Positions 33,198 through 45,723 of a stretch of 64,000 nt of DNA are shown one piece after another; position 1 is the first letter of the stretch, and each line of letters opens with the position of its first letter. The stretch spans positions 806,001 to 870,000 of the forward strand of contig BCKK01000006.1 in the NCBI GenBank assembly GCA_001600615.1, read 5' to 3'. Below the pieces are notes generated by a model. It searched no databases, was not told the DNA's origin, and was given only the letters and a program-made list of their open reading frames with translations. Source of the stretch: Dioszegia crocea (Eukaryota; Basidiomycota; Tremellomycetes; Tremellales; Bulleribasidiaceae). The position numbers were made by a program, and so were the translations under genes.

Positions 33198-34589
33198 ATG
33201 TCCTTTCACAAGCTGGAAGATCACCTCTGGAGCTACATCCTAAGCTTTCTTACACCTCCGGACCCCAAAGCGCTTTCCGGATTGACGAAGCAGGAGGCGA
33301 TAAATGAGCCCATGATAGCGGTTGACCGACTCCCTGATGGAGACGCGCCGGGAGTGACAAGGAGGAGGGACATTAGGGCGCCAGAGTTGTGTGCTCTGAT
33401 GAGGACTAGCATCGTAAGCTCTCTGCTGACTATTCACCCTTCCAGGCATGATCACACATAGATCGCGTTTCTGACATTTCAGGCGTTTAATGTTCTCGCG
33501 TCAATCCCCTTGCATCGCAATGTCATCACCGACGACCTTACCACCCTAGTCAACTTCCTGGGTGGCCCGCCCGCCCACCCCCGTATCGAGAGTAAAGCGC
33601 AGCTGCTCCGCCACACGCGCCAGCTAAGCCTGGAGTACAAACGTAAAGGCCTCGAAGATGGCACCGTCGATGATCCTTACTACACAATGATCATGGCGAA
33701 TCAGAACCAGCGGAGCTGGGGAAGCGTGGGGCGGTCTGCAACAGACACAGCCATGCTCCAATCTGCTCAGGAGATCTCCCGCCTCGCAGAGGGCGCCCTC
33801 TTATTCCCACCTCGCGACTATTACGGAACCCCCTTCCCTTCCCTCACTCGATTGACCGTCGGCAAAATCTTCGGCCCACAAGAAGGCCTGTGGGGATTTG
33901 TGCGCAAGCACAACTTCTTGAGTTACACTGCAAACGGGGGCACAAATGAAGCTGTAACACAGGATTTGATCGCAGCTTGTAAGCAGGCGATGATCGCGAT
34001 ATTCAGCAGATTACCCATCACCCATTTCTGCCAGCGAGGCCACAGCGGTCCCCTCTCCCTTCCTCGTGCCTTTCATTGGCTCGACAACTTCTCTACCAAA
34101 AGTCCTCCTACCAAACCTCTCTTCACAGTTCATTATACCGTCCACGTGAAGACCACTCGAATGCCCGCCGCTATTGACGGGCGGACCCAGTGGCTACTCG
34201 AAGGTCCCATTCCTGGCGAGCACGTCGAACGGCTCCTCAAGGTGATGAACAAAGCATTCCTTGAGGTTCGTCAGGAGAGGGATAAGATTTGGTCTGATCC
34301 GACGACCCGCCGAGACAAGCGAAAACATCCCACTTTCGACATCACTCTTTATGGCAATTCACTGGATTTGCCAAACCCTTCCGCTCCGAGCAAACATGAC
34401 GATGAGCGGAGTCTCATTGCGAGAATGAATAACCTTCTGAAAATGGAAAGAGCGGAATCCCCAATCTTTGAAGCTGGGGAAGTCGATAAGGCTAGATGGC
34501 GATTCTCGGCTGAGTCCCCACCGTGCAGGGCGTGCGGGTGGACTTGGGAAGAAGCTGCAGGTGGAGCTGGAAGTCTAGTCGCCGCATAA
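33198..34589 (+). CDS. F-box-like protein, array 2 member 3 (intact)
   Basis: The only fully open member of the plus-strand array, about 440 residues. Exon 1 (33198-33414) reads MSFHKLEDHLWSYILSFLTP, PKALSGLTKQEAINEP, RRRDIRAPELCALMRTSI. The intron (GTAAGC..TTTCAG) leads to exon 2 at 33483: AFNVLASIPLHRNVITDDLT, HPRIESKAQLLRHTRQLSLE, FPSLTRLTVGKIFGPQEGLW, LPITHFCQRGHSGPLSLPRA and PPCRACGWTWEEA. The segment IWxxIxxFLxPP..LMRTSxAFNxLAS..LY resembles the basidiomycete F-box, split by the intron. The C-terminal CxxCGW may bind zinc together with other residues, but only one Cys pair is conserved. I know of no described function; an E3-adaptor role is inferred. The family shares no evident sequence with array 1 outside the F-box-like part. 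Confidence 0.75.
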
Positions 34590-34963
34590 GGGCTGGAGCC
34601 GTGCGATATCCGGGGGGAGAGAAGGAGGAGGAGGAGAAGCCTGGCGGAAGTCTGTAGGCACCGTCTGTTTAGTGATCGGATTGACTCTCAGCCTCGCACA
34701 CTCGCCACCGAGAACCACCAAACTTTGTCCATAGTGGCTGCGACCGAGAACGAGGTATACGGACCCTCCGCGCACTTTGTAAAGCCCATTGACCAGGCCC
34801 TCGGGCGAAAGGGGACAAATGGCCTCCTCGACGCGCACGGGCACACACCCAAAAGGCAAACCTTATCCGCCATCCATGTCACGTCCCTCATCAACTATCC
34901 TTTTCTCTTTTCTTCCATCCCAGCATTAGATCAACAGAGCCACACAACCCACGACGAGCCTCT
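34590..34963. other. Spacer between array 2 members 3 and 4
   Basis: Presumed promoter of member 4. No supported gene or repeat. Confidence 0.35.
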
Positions 34964-36340
34964 ATGTCATTCAACAAACTCAGTCCCGAGATCTGGCTTC
35001 AAATCGTCGGCTTTCTTCGTCCCCCTACACACAGGCCTTTGAGCGGTCTGACCAAACAAGAAGCCGTCAACGAACCAATCGAAGTGGTCGAGCGCCTTCC
35101 GGACGAGGGTGGTGAAGGGGTAATCGGGCGGAAAGATATAAGGAGCGAGGCGTTAGCGACGCTGATGAGAACCAGCATAGTAAGCATTTAATTCTTCGAG
35201 AGTGCCAAAACGGATGGCTGATCAGACACAGGCTTTTAATCAGCTTTCTTCCATCGCTCTATACCAGCGAGTAGTCACAGACGACTTTACTACCCTCGTA
35301 AGCGGCTTCGGCTATCCCTCGGCGCATCCTCAAATCGATTCCAAGGTCGAGCTGCTCGGACACATTCGGAAACTTCACCTCGAATACGGGCAGAAGGGCA
35401 GTCAATCGAAAAGGGCGAACACCATGCCCTCGTACTTCCAAGTATTAGAAGCACGAGACCGATGGATGTGGGTAGCTCCAAACCCAGAGGACATGTTAGA
35501 ACGACAGGTCTCGAAGGAAATCAATAGGCTGCACGAAATAGCACAACATTCGTCGCTTTATCCGCGCGCTTCTTTCCAGCCCTAACACATCTGACAAGCG
35601 GGATGTTGTTTGGCGGACAAGGCGGAATCTGGGAGGCGCTGGCGGAAGAAGGGAACGAAGAATGGAATGGAAAGGTGGAAGCGTGCAAGCTGTACCTCGT
35701 CGCTACATTCCAACGGTCCCCCATCCTCCACTTCTGCCAGAGAGGCCATAGCGGCCCGTTATCCCTACCTCATCCCATCTTCACCTGGGGCAACATCCAC
35801 TCCAATCCGTCGCCGAATAAACCCCTCTTCACAATCCACTTGAACATCCATCCAGGCAGTAACAAAATGCCGGTCGCCATCGGGCATCTCACTCGCTGGA
35901 CGATGGAAGAGCGCCCTCCGATAGAGCACTGTGATGTCCTTCTCAGTAGTGTCCATGATGCCATCGGACCGCTGCTCGGCAATGCCACCGCCCAGAGGCG
36001 CATTATAATCAAAAACGGTCTTGCACAGATGAAAAGCAACTTTCATCTTCAGCTTTGGGCCAGCACTACCGGAATCCCATCAGCAATATCGCTATCTGTC
36101 CCAGTCGCGTGCGATTCAACGATTCCGCCGATGTCGCCATCGGATGTGCACGATAGACAGGTAGAACTCGATGGTTTGGCGCAGATCAGTGCTGCCTTTC
36201 TCCGCCACTTTCGGGCCCATTGGCTGGGAGACAGCTTCGACTGGAAGCCTTCGACTGAAAGCCCACCTTGCGAGGCTTGCGGTTGGGTCTTTGAGGCGTC
36301 ACCGGAAGCGGTCGAGGAGGCGAAGGGCGTCTACGAATGA
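34964..36340 (+). pseudogene. F-box-like array 2 member 4, frameshifted in exon 2
   Basis: Exon 1 (34964-35179) reads MSFNKLSPEIWLQIVGFLRP, PLSGLTKQEAVNEP and LATLMRTSI. Exon 2 starts at 35232 with AFNQLSSIALYQRVVTDDFT and runs to LYPRASFQP and a stop at 35583-35585. The family sequence resumes in another frame from FPALTHLTSGMLFGGQGGIW through SPILHFCQRGHSGPLSLPHP to PPCEACGWVFEAS and the stop at 36338-36340. One missing base near 35570 explains the shift. No intron with acceptable ends repairs the phase. Downstream, the length and motifs match the other members, so decay is recent, or the base is a sequencing error in the short T run. Confidence 0.6.
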
Positions 36341-36579
36341 TGGCGAGAAAGATTCACTGAAAGTTGGCGGCTTGGGTTGGGAAATGGAGAGATGTGCTTG
36401 ATCAACGGGATGGTGGACAGGGTCAGTGGAGCGAGATTTGTATATAGCCATTAAGTGGATCGCTTTATTTCGTTCCGGCCAAATAACATTTAGAGAGAAC
36501 GGACAAGTCGGACTGCGCCGACTAAATCTGCAACGCGCAATCCGCGCAGTGGTGTGCATCCATTACGTCCGATACATAT

Positions 36580-39500
36580 CTACACCAGCATCTTGAACCG
36601 CTCAATCGCCGACCGTAAAGTCTCCACCTCCGTCTCGAACATGTCCATCTGGAAATGTCAGCTTTCGTACCATATAGTGTGGAGCCACGGTCAATCGAGC
36701 TTACCCTATCACTATTCCCCTGCCTGACCTCTTCCTTGACATTCGTCTCGTAATTAGGCAGGCCCATCGTCTTCTTCAACTTCTCCTTATTGGCCTCAAC
36801 CAACTCCGCCTTCTTCTCAAGCTTGTTGATCTCAGCAGTGGCATCAACCTTGCCCTACAACAATCAGTTTATAGCTCCACACGACTCATCAAGGAGCAAG
36901 AACTGACCTGAACGGGAATATGAACCGTGACCTCTGACGTAACCACCTCAGTCCCACAACCCCTGGGAACCTCTTCATCCTTCTCGATAAATTTGGCCTG
37001 ACCCGCGCCTTTTGTCAGGGCAACAATGATTGATTCCTGGCTCTGGAGCATAGATACCATGGATGGGTTCTTGACCTGAACAATAACGGTGATTTTGTCT
37101 TCGAGCGTTTTACCATTGGTTGGGAGGTTGAACATGCTCGAGACGGATCGTGCGGAGCCGATAATCTTGTTGACGAGGTCAAAGTCTGTTTGCGCCTGGG
37201 GGAAGTCTTGTTCGGGCATCTGAGGTGTCAGCTATTAGCCCGCACACGAGCATTGTCGCATAACTGACTGATTCAGGGAATGACGACAACATGATGGACT
37301 CGCACTTGTCTCCTGCTCGTCGGGGTAGACGCTGCCATAGGTCCTCAGTGACATAGGGCATGAAGGGGTGTAGAAGCTTCAGACCGCCCTCGAGACATGT
37401 GTAAAGTGTGTTTTGAGCCGAGACTTTTTCGGGAGATTCCTCGTTGGCCTCAAAGAGGGGTTTAGTCGCTTCCTGTCATATCAGCTTTGCTCTCTCGGGT
37501 AGTGAGGGGGAGGCAACTGACAATGAACACATCGCACAAATCGTATAGGAAGAAGTGGTGAGCTGCCGAACTGGCATCTGAGAAATCTCTCGATTCCAAC
37601 TTCTCATTAACCGACGCAGCCGCAACGTTGAGTTTGTGGAATAACCATTTCTCCGCCAGGGACTCTTTGCCCGTGGGCAGACCAGACGCGTTGGGTGTAA
37701 ATGATGATTGTCGGCGAGTTCCATCAAGCTCGACAAGGTCCATTCGGAATAGACAGAATTTGGTAGCGTTCCAAAGTTTGTTGCAGAACTTTCGATATCC
37801 CTCCACTCGGTTGATCTCCATATTGATATCTCGACCTGAAGAATCAGCTTATATATACCCACATCAGAGGAGATCATAAAACTCACCTCCTGAAGTATAA
37901 TTACACAAGGCAAACCTTAACGCATCCGTCCCGCACTGCGGTATACCCTTAGGGAACAACTTCTTCTGTCCATCCTCAGCCTTCTTAATCTCCGCCTCTG
38001 GTAAATTCCCAGTCCTCAAATCCGCATGCAGCTTCTCCAGCTTTTGACCAGTAATGATGTCGAGAGGATCAATAACGTTTCCAAGGGATTTAGACATTTT
38101 TCGGCCGAATGCGTCTCGTACCATAGGATGACAGAAGACCTCCTTGAAGGGCATCTTGCCAGTTAAGGTGTTGCCGAGGAAGACCATACGGGCGACCCAG
38201 AAGAAGATGATGTCCCATCCCGTTTCGAGGATCGAGTTGGGGTAGAAGTGTTCCACGTCCGCAGTCTGGCCAGTCAGCTGATATTTCACTCCATCGATCA
38301 AATTAGCTGACCTTTTCTGGCCAGCCCATAGTTGAGAATGGCCACAATCCAGAGGAGAACCAAGTATCCAGCACATCCTCATCTTGGCTCAGAGTGAACT
38401 CCTTGCCGCCAGCCTTGACCTTGGCCTTTTCTTCCGCCTCTTCAGCTGTCCGAGCAACAATCCAGTTCTCATCTGCCGAGATCTGAATGTCAGCTGTCGC
38501 CCTTCGCGGGGGTTACGTCCACTCACATCGGTAGTCTGCCCGTCAATCTTCAACAAGTAAGCAGGGCATCGATGACCCCACCAGAGCTGTCGAGAGATAC
38601 ACCAATCTTGCATATTCTCCATCCAGTTCACCCACTCGTTCGCTGATGTTTTAGGCTTGATGACGAGTTCACCGGCTCGTGTGCGCTATCCGTCAGCATC
38701 AATTCCGAATCAAGGGTGGAATCTGACTAACCTCCAATGCCTCCTCGGCCATAGGCTTGCAGCTGACCCACCACTGTGGCTTCATGATTGACTCAACGAC
38801 ATCGCCGGATTTGCTGTCGAGTCAGCGAAGATCTAAAGCCGGGAGTAAAGTGACTTACGAACAAACGGGAATAGTCATCTCGTTATCATTCGCCTCGACA
38901 TACAGTCCCTTCTCCTTCAAATCCTTGATGATGGCATTTCTGATATGGAATCGCTTCATGCCCTAATGAATCAGCTTGTGTCCCGGTGCAAAATGTGGGT
39001 TCCACTCCAGCGTACTTTGTAGGGTCCAGCATTCTCATTATACGTCCCATCATCATTCATCAAACTGATAAATTCCAGGTTGTTCCTCATTCCGCATTCG
39101 AAATCGTTAGGATCGTGCGCTGGCGTGATCTTGACCGCACCAGTTCCGAAGCTCATATCAACCGTGATGGAATCGGTAATGATGGGTATCCGACGGTCGA
39201 CAAAGGGGTGAATAGCGAATTTACCGTGGAGATGTTTGTATCGAGGATCATCAGGGTGGACAGCGATGGCTGTGTCTCCTAGCATGGTCTCGGGTCGGGT
39301 GGTGGCAATGATGATTTTTTCGTCTATCCCGTTAGCTGGACGGTCTAGATTTGAAGCGGCAACTAACCAGAGTTCTCAATTTGGTATGCGAATGATGTGA
39401 TGACACCGAATTCGAACCTCTCTTTTGGATCGTAGCCCTTGACGTTCATCAATGTCCGTCCGGTTAGGTTGAGCTGGTTTACCTGAAGGTTGTAAGCTTG

Positions 39501-40883
39501 CAGTCCAGGGCTTCTGGGGTCTGATTCTGCTAACTCACTTCGAGATTTGACAAACTTGTATTCATGTAGCAACACCAGTTGACCAATCGATTGGCACGAT
39601 ACAATAGCCCCTTCTCGTGCAAAGTGCAGAAGGCCTCGACTACAGCCTTGCTCAGACTCTGACGGATCAGCTTCTGTTTCCCCATCCAAAATAGGCATAT
39701 CTGGGGAGTTTAACTGACCTCGTTCATGGTAAATGCGACTCTGCTCCAATCGACCGAAGCCCCTAATCTCTCCATCTGGGCTGTGATATGCCCCTGGTAG
39801 CTTACGAAATCAGCGGACATTCCTTTACAAAAGGCTGGGCGTCACTTACACCTCCTTCCACTCAAACACCTTCTCCAAGAACTTCTCACGCCCGTAGTCA
39901 TGCCTCGACTTCCCCTCCGTCTTGATCAACCTGTTCTCAACCACCGCTTGGGTGGAAATACCAGCATGATCGTAGCCCGGCAACCAGAGCACAGTAAAGC
40001 CCTTCATACGTTTCCTGAAGAGTCAGTTCGGCTTCTCCAACATCGGCAAGGCCAATCTCGTGAAAGGGGTAACTCACCATCTGACCATACAGTCCTCAAT
40101 AGCCACAGTCAACGCATGTCCAATGTGAAGCTGACCAGTGACGTTCGGTGGTGGCAGCGTGATACTGAAAACACCAGCAGGGAGAGGTGATCCATCCTCC
40201 TGATACCGGGGCTTGAAGAACCCTCGAGCATTCCACCAGTCGTAGTGTGCTGCTTCGACCTGAATGGGGTCGTAGCCAGTGGAAGGCAGATTTCCGGAAA
40301 CGTCTGCAAATTGTCAGCTTTATGGAAAACAATGACGAAGCCAGGTAAGCCCACCCTTCTTCTCTCCCTTGGGCGTGGTGTTCACCCACTCCTCCACAAC
40401 AGCCACCTCCTTCTTCTCCTTCTTCTTCTCGGCTCGAGCGGAAGTTCCGGGCGCAGCAGCATTTGTGGGTGCCGTAGCTTTGACGGCTTTCTTAGCTGCA
40501 GCTTCTGCGGCTTTGGCTTCTTTCTTGGCTATGCAGGGTCAGCTCTAACTTCACGGACATGTGACCGTTTCACTGAACTTACCGCCCTTCTTGGACTGCT
40601 TCTTCTCGCCCTCGACAGGCTCAGCAGAGCCATCAGCCGTAGCCGGAGCTCCTTCGGCCTGCTTTATAGGTGCAGCGGCATTCTGGGCAGCAGAAGAAGC
40701 CTCGACGGGCTTCGCAGCGGCGTCAGACATGATGGAGCGGTATGACAACCGGGGGATTGGGTTCGAGGTGGTGTTGATGTTGGGTTGTTGAGCTCGTACT
40801 AGGCGGACCTGCAAGTTTTTCGGTTGATTTTGACGAAACAAGAGTCTGAGGAATGAGCGAGCCTGTGTGTAGGATCGCAGCAT
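36580..40883 (-). CDS. VAS1: Valyl-tRNA synthetase, probably dual cytosolic/mitochondrial
   Basis: Charges tRNA-Val with valine. Class I signatures are visible: [20 protein letters not shown] (HIGH motif), [34 protein letters not shown], the valyl editing-domain segment [20 protein letters not shown], and [18 protein letters not shown] (KMSKS). The C-terminal anticodon-binding part includes [15 protein letters not shown], and the protein ends AIERFKMLV with the stop at 36580-36582. Two in-frame starts exist. The ATG at 40730 ([11 protein letters not shown]) gives the cytosolic form; the ATG at 40883 adds 51 residues rich in Arg and Leu with almost no acidic residues ([20 protein letters not shown]), a good mitochondrial presequence. 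Yeast VAS1 makes both isoforms from one gene in the same way. More than ten introns interrupt it. Confidence 0.92.
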
Positions 40884-41107
40884 ACACTGATGTAGTATTC
40901 AGTGAGTGAGTTGTTTGGTCAAAGGAGTAGTATTAGGGCTGAGTCGAATTTCAGTGAATCCGATCGAGCTCAAGAGGGGAATGTGAATGACGTGGTATTT
41001 TCACTGCACTAGGTCGGTGCCTCCACCCAGCTTGCCCAACACTATGAACAGCTTGGACCTCTCTACCTTGACAATCATTCACACATACAGAGGTAGCAGC
41101 TCTCATC
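40884..41107. promoter_or_regulatory. Divergent promoter region of VAS1 and the AP-2 mu gene
   Basis: Only 224 bases separate the upstream VAS1 start and the AP-2 mu start on the opposite strand, so both promoters must share this stretch. No clear TATA box or known motif stands out. Confidence 0.5.
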
Positions 41108-42953
41108 ATGATCTCCGTGAGCTAGGTGTCTAATATGATAGTCCAAACGAAGCTGACCCGCACACAGGCATTTTTCATCTTCAACCAGAAGGGCGAGGTC
41201 CTCATTTCGCGTCTGTTCCGAACGGACCTCAAGTGAGCTGAAGCATCCATGACAACTACACAAATCAGCTCACACATGCAGACGTTCCATATCCGATGTC
41301 TTCAGAATACAAGTCATCTCCAATCCTGATGTCCGGTCGCCGATAATCACTTTGGGATCAACGTCATTCTTCCATGTCCGCGTAAACAATGTCTATGTGG
41401 TGTGTGTGACGAAGTGGGTTGGCGGGTAACGCATTATCAATGCAAAGCCATTCAGCTGACTGACTCAGGTGTAACGCATCGGCAGCTCTGGTCTTTGAGT
41501 TCTTGTACCGTTTCATTTCGATATCCAGGGCGTACTTCAGCAAGATTGACGAAGAGAGTGTCAAGAATAACTTTGTTCTGATTTACGAGCTTTTAGACGG
41601 TGAGCTAGCACGTACTTATAGTGGTTTATGAGAAGCAACAGCTGACTCCTGTCAGAAATCATGGACTTTGGTTACCCTCAAAATTCCGAAATCGACACGC
41701 TCAAGATGTACATTACGACGGAGAGTATCAAGTCCGAGATGGCAGTGGTAAGTTGGCGCAAGGATGAAATCCGACGCCCGCCACGTACTGAGCTTATTCG
41801 ATCAGAGAGAAGACTCTAGCAAAATCACGATCCAGGCAACAGGAGCCACATCATGGCGAAGATCAGATGTCAAATACCGGAAGAATGAGGCGTTTGTCGA
41901 CGTGATTGAGACTGTAAACTTGTTGATGAGTAAGGAGGGTGAGTTTGTTGTTCCCATCAGATCTGGAAACTGCGGCTGATATTCAGGATCCGTACTTCGT
42001 GCAGATGTGGATGGTCAAATCCTCATGAGAGCTTATTTGAGCGGAACGCCCGAATGTAAATTTGGACTGAACGATAAATTAGTCTTGCAGAAAAAGTGAG
42101 CTTCACCATCTTCGAAGCAGAGGAGACTTTCAGCTGAAGGGGTTCAGAGGAGATACAGCGCCAAAATCGGAAAGTGCAGTTGAGCTAGATGACTGCCAAT
42201 TCCACCAATGTGTCAGATTGGGTAAATTCGATTCCGATAGATCAATCAGCTTCATCCCTCCAGACGGGGAGTTCGAGCTCATGAAGTGAGTCTGCCGTTC
42301 TTGTGGACCAACCTCTCGTACTGACCTGAAGGTATCGCTCGACATCGAATATCTCCCTCCCCTTCCGCCTTCAAACACACGTTACGGAACCTACCAAATC
42401 CCGCGTCGAATATGTCATCCACCTCCGGGCAGCATTTGACTCCAAGCTCAATGCCAACAATGTCGTACTAAGAATCCCTACACCCCTGAATACGACCAAA
42501 GTCGACGTCAAGGTCGGACTAGGGAAGGCAAAGTACGTCCCTGCTGAGAATGTCATCATTTGGAAGTGAGTAGCTTTGCTTGCGCATCAAGAGGTTATAC
42601 TGAACAGACAGAATACCTAGAATACAAGGAGCGCAGGAATGCACGCTCGAAGCTGAGGCTGAGTTGGCTACGACTACCGTGCGGCAAGCGTGGTCTAGAC
42701 CGCCGATCGATCTGGATTTCTCCGGTCAGTTGGGTTGAGACCATGTATTCTCGCACATCAGCTAACTTATCAGTCGTCATGTTCACAGCGTCGGGTTTGC
42801 TTGTGCGATTCTTGAAGGTGTTTGAGAAGAGCGGATATCAGTCAGTGAAGTGGGTACGATACCTGACCAAGGCGAACGGGTCATACCAAATCAGGGTGAG
42901 TTTACACTCTTTCGAAAGCGCAAAAAGCACTAATCTGACCTCCTCAGTTCTGA
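41108..42953 (+). CDS. APM4: AP-2 complex subunit mu
   Basis: Medium chain of the clathrin adaptor complex AP-2, which binds cargo sorting signals and phosphoinositides at the plasma membrane. The start at 41108 gives a three-codon first exon (Met-Ile-Ser) that splices to [20 protein letters not shown], as in other mu chains. The N-terminal longin-like domain has [20 protein letters not shown] and [20 protein letters not shown]. The mu homology domain follows: [70 protein letters not shown] and [14 protein letters not shown]. It ends [15 protein letters not shown] with the stop at 42951-42953 after the last intron. Around ten introns are present. The sequence fits mu-2 better than mu-1, notably in the N-terminal and FGYPQNSE regions. 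Confidence 0.9.
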
Positions 42954-43256
42954 GCACTGTCTTGATATCAGAGTTGTCGCTGTTGTTGTATGCATTCTGA
43001 AGATCGCTACGCGTCCATGTCGATCAGTCTCACGTGTGAAGGTAGCCGGATGAGGCACGACGTGATTAGACGCCTCTCGTAAAGGCGGGACGCGTCAAAA
43101 TTAGATCTAGACCGAAGGTTAAAGCGTGCAGCATATAGATCTTGTCAGACCCATAGCTCTTTCTCTCACATAACCGAGCGCAATCGCCCTACAGACCGTA
43201 AAGCCACTTAAGCTTTCGATTAAGCTCGGATCCCTCATCAATTTTCATCAGCGGGC
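42954..43256. other. Promoter region of the TPT/DMT transporter
   Basis: Contains two ACGCGT sites near 43008 and 43089 and a CACGTG-like TCACGTGTG near 43030. No gene is supported. Confidence 0.4.
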
Positions 43257-44987
43257 ATGTCGGGCTCACCAAAACCCAACAGTCTCTTACCTTCTCACGC
43301 CTACGACCGATCCTCCACCCCTGGGCACTCCTCGCCATCTTTCCCACTTAGTATCCCAGGTGTTCGTCGGACACTCTCTGGCTCTTCAAACCAAGGAAGC
43401 ATGGACTCCAAGTCGGCGTTCGATAATGGCTATCACGATTCGGAAAAGGGCGAAGGATTGGTACGATCACACGTGTTGGCTTTGGGGTTGGGGAAATTGG
43501 CTGATGAGCTAGCTTGCGACGGCTAGAAAGAGCGTAGATTTCACTCCGAATATGCCTGCGAAGGAGAAGAGGACGACACCTAGTGCTGCTGTCATCAGTA
43601 CGTCTCGTCTCTGTATGAAGTTGTACGAGCTGATGTCCTGTAGTCCCCATTTGGATTGCGCTATCGTCGACCGTGATTCTGTACAACAAGTATCTATACT
43701 CAACGCTGGACTACCCATATGTATGTCGGCCCAAGTATTCGAGGATTATCAAGAGGAAACGATGCTGATCACGCTAGCCCATCTTCGTCACCTCATACCA
43801 CCTAGGATGTGCAGTAAGCTAATATCCTCTCTCTGGCCAAGCAAGTCGCACTATGAGCTGACTCCCGCAGGCCATCGGCACACGAATCTTACGAGCCACC
43901 ACGAACCTAATGGACGGTCTCGACAATGTCAATATGACCGTAAGCTACCTCGTCGACAGACAAATTCAGCCTAAGCTGACCCACATCAGCAAGACATCTA
44001 CGTCAAGTCCATCCTCCCTATCGGCGTCCTTTTCTCGGGTTCGCTCATCCTCAGCAACACCGCTTATCTCTCGTGAGCTATGTTATCCCTCCGGAAGTTT
44101 GATCTCAAGCTGACACACAAGATTGAGCGTATCCTTCATCCAGATGCTCAAGGCCTTCACGCCCGTCGCTATCCTTTTGATATCTGCCGCTTTCAAGATC
44201 CAGTCATTGAATCAGCGACTCGTCATGATTGTCGTGGTAAGTTCTCATCTTCGCGAAGTAGAGTTTCTTGGCTGACAGTCGAAATAGCTTATCTCGCTCG
44301 GGTGTGCTCTCGGTAAGTTGGACAGCGCTCCACACATTCGAGACTCCCCAGCTCATACCTCCAGCCGCCTATGGCGAAATCAACTTTGAAATGTTTGGCT
44401 TCCTCTGCCAAACAAGCGCAGTAGCATTCGAGTCTTCTCGCCTAGTCATGATCCAGATCCTCCTACAAGGTCTCAAGGTCCGTTCCTTCCCACCATTCTG
44501 TGATCCACTCGACTGGTGCATAGGCTGATATACCAGATGGACCCTCTATGCTCATTACACTACTACGCCCCCGTCTGTTCAATAATCAACGCATGTTTCT
44601 TACCATTCACAGAAGGCTGGGCGCCATTCCGAGAATTCATGCGGATAGGTCCATTGATCATGCTCTCGAACGCAGCAGTGGCGTTTGGTCTGAATGTCGC
44701 GGCTGTTTTCCTCATTGGCGCGGCGGGCGGGCTGGTCCTTACCCTAGCTGGGGTATTTAAGGTCAGTTCCCTAGATCTTTCTCCCGGTGGATACAAGACC
44801 CGTAAGCTGACTCCGACAGGACATCCTCCTTATCTCATCCAGCGTTCTCTTCTTTGGAAGCAAAATCACACCTATCCAGGTATTCGGTAAGCCTTTTTCT
44901 CCCTGACAGTCTTGATGCTGATATGCAGGATACATGCTCGCTCTTGGAGGACTGATGGCGTACAAGAACGTCTCGGTCAAGAAGTAG
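43257..44987 (+). CDS. TPT/DMT-family nucleotide-sugar or triose-phosphate translocator-like protein
   Basis: A ten-helix drug/metabolite-superfamily transporter of the TPT (DUF250) group, expected in Golgi or ER membranes. The start at 43257 opens about 80 polar residues (MSGSPKPNSLLPSHAYDRSS). After an intron whose ends are uncertain the frame resumes as SVDFTPNMPAKEKRTTPSAA. Helices follow: IWIALSSTVILYNKYLYSTL (the family's opening motif), PIFVTSYHLGCAAIGTRIL, ILPIGVLFSGSLILSNTAYL, SVSFIQMLKAFTPVAILLIS, GFLCQTSAVAFESSRLVMIQ, LNVAAVFLIGAAGGLVLTLA and VFGYMLALGGLMAYKNVSVK with the stop at 44985-44987. At least nine short introns are present. The sugar transported cannot be told from sequence; the family call is good. 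Confidence 0.8.
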
Positions 44988-45723
44988 ATCCGATACCATT
45001 TCAGGCCTTTTTTGGAATTCCGATATAGATGTGTCCTTTTAAAATTATCCCTCCGGGTCTGGCAGCACTCGCACTTTCACCTAAATCTGACACTCAACGG
45101 ACAGACTCGACATCATACGGAGACGAGACTGGAGGAACACGGGGTCGACCCGCTCGACGGAACCTGGATCGCGAATCTTGCAATTGTGGCGCCAAATTAC
45201 CGCTGTCAAACGCGGACGGTAGAGCGGATCAACATCAACCGAAATCCGGCGCGATAGTCGTAGGCCTTGGAACGGTGTCTCAGTAGCGAAGATTACCCCC
45301 GCACCCCTTGATCAAGTTAAGCTAACCCTGGACCGACCCCGGAAATACGTCGGGGCCTATAACCATGTGGGCATCTCAGCCCGCCTACCTTTGTCCCTCA
45401 TACTTTGCGGCATGCCTTTGACTGACCATCCCCCCTTCCTTTGCTCCACTCTCGGCCGCGCATTCAGACTAATTTGTGCTCGGCCAGGGGGTGAACTGAG
45501 CGACAGGGGAATCCCTTTGTTGAGTTCCGTTTACACACCTTCTCCTTTCTTCCCTTTATTCGCCTGCCCAAATCGGCGATCTTCCCCTCGCCTATAATAG
45601 CCGCTATCGACCCTTCAGCTCTACTCACTCATTGTCCTTCGACTAGGCTCAGCTGTGTACATCGTATCGCCTCCACGCACCCCAAATCCTCACACTGCAC
45701 ACCGATCATACCCACACCAAGCG
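44988..45723. other. Intergenic region upstream of the Ser-rich membrane protein
   Basis: No supported gene; the right half is C/T-rich, a common feature of fungal promoters, and holds the presumed 5' leader. Confidence 0.4.

Noticed and set aside
35545..35590. Mini-intron rescuing the frame of array 2 member 4 using the TTTCCAG at 35573-35579
   Set aside because: The only nearby GT would give an intron of about 31 bases without a branch site, and the phase after joining is still wrong.
45655..45723. Upstream start for the Ser-rich membrane protein
   Set aside because: The added residues are Pro/His-rich with no signal-peptide character, and the sequence looks like a CA-rich leader; 45724 is the better start.
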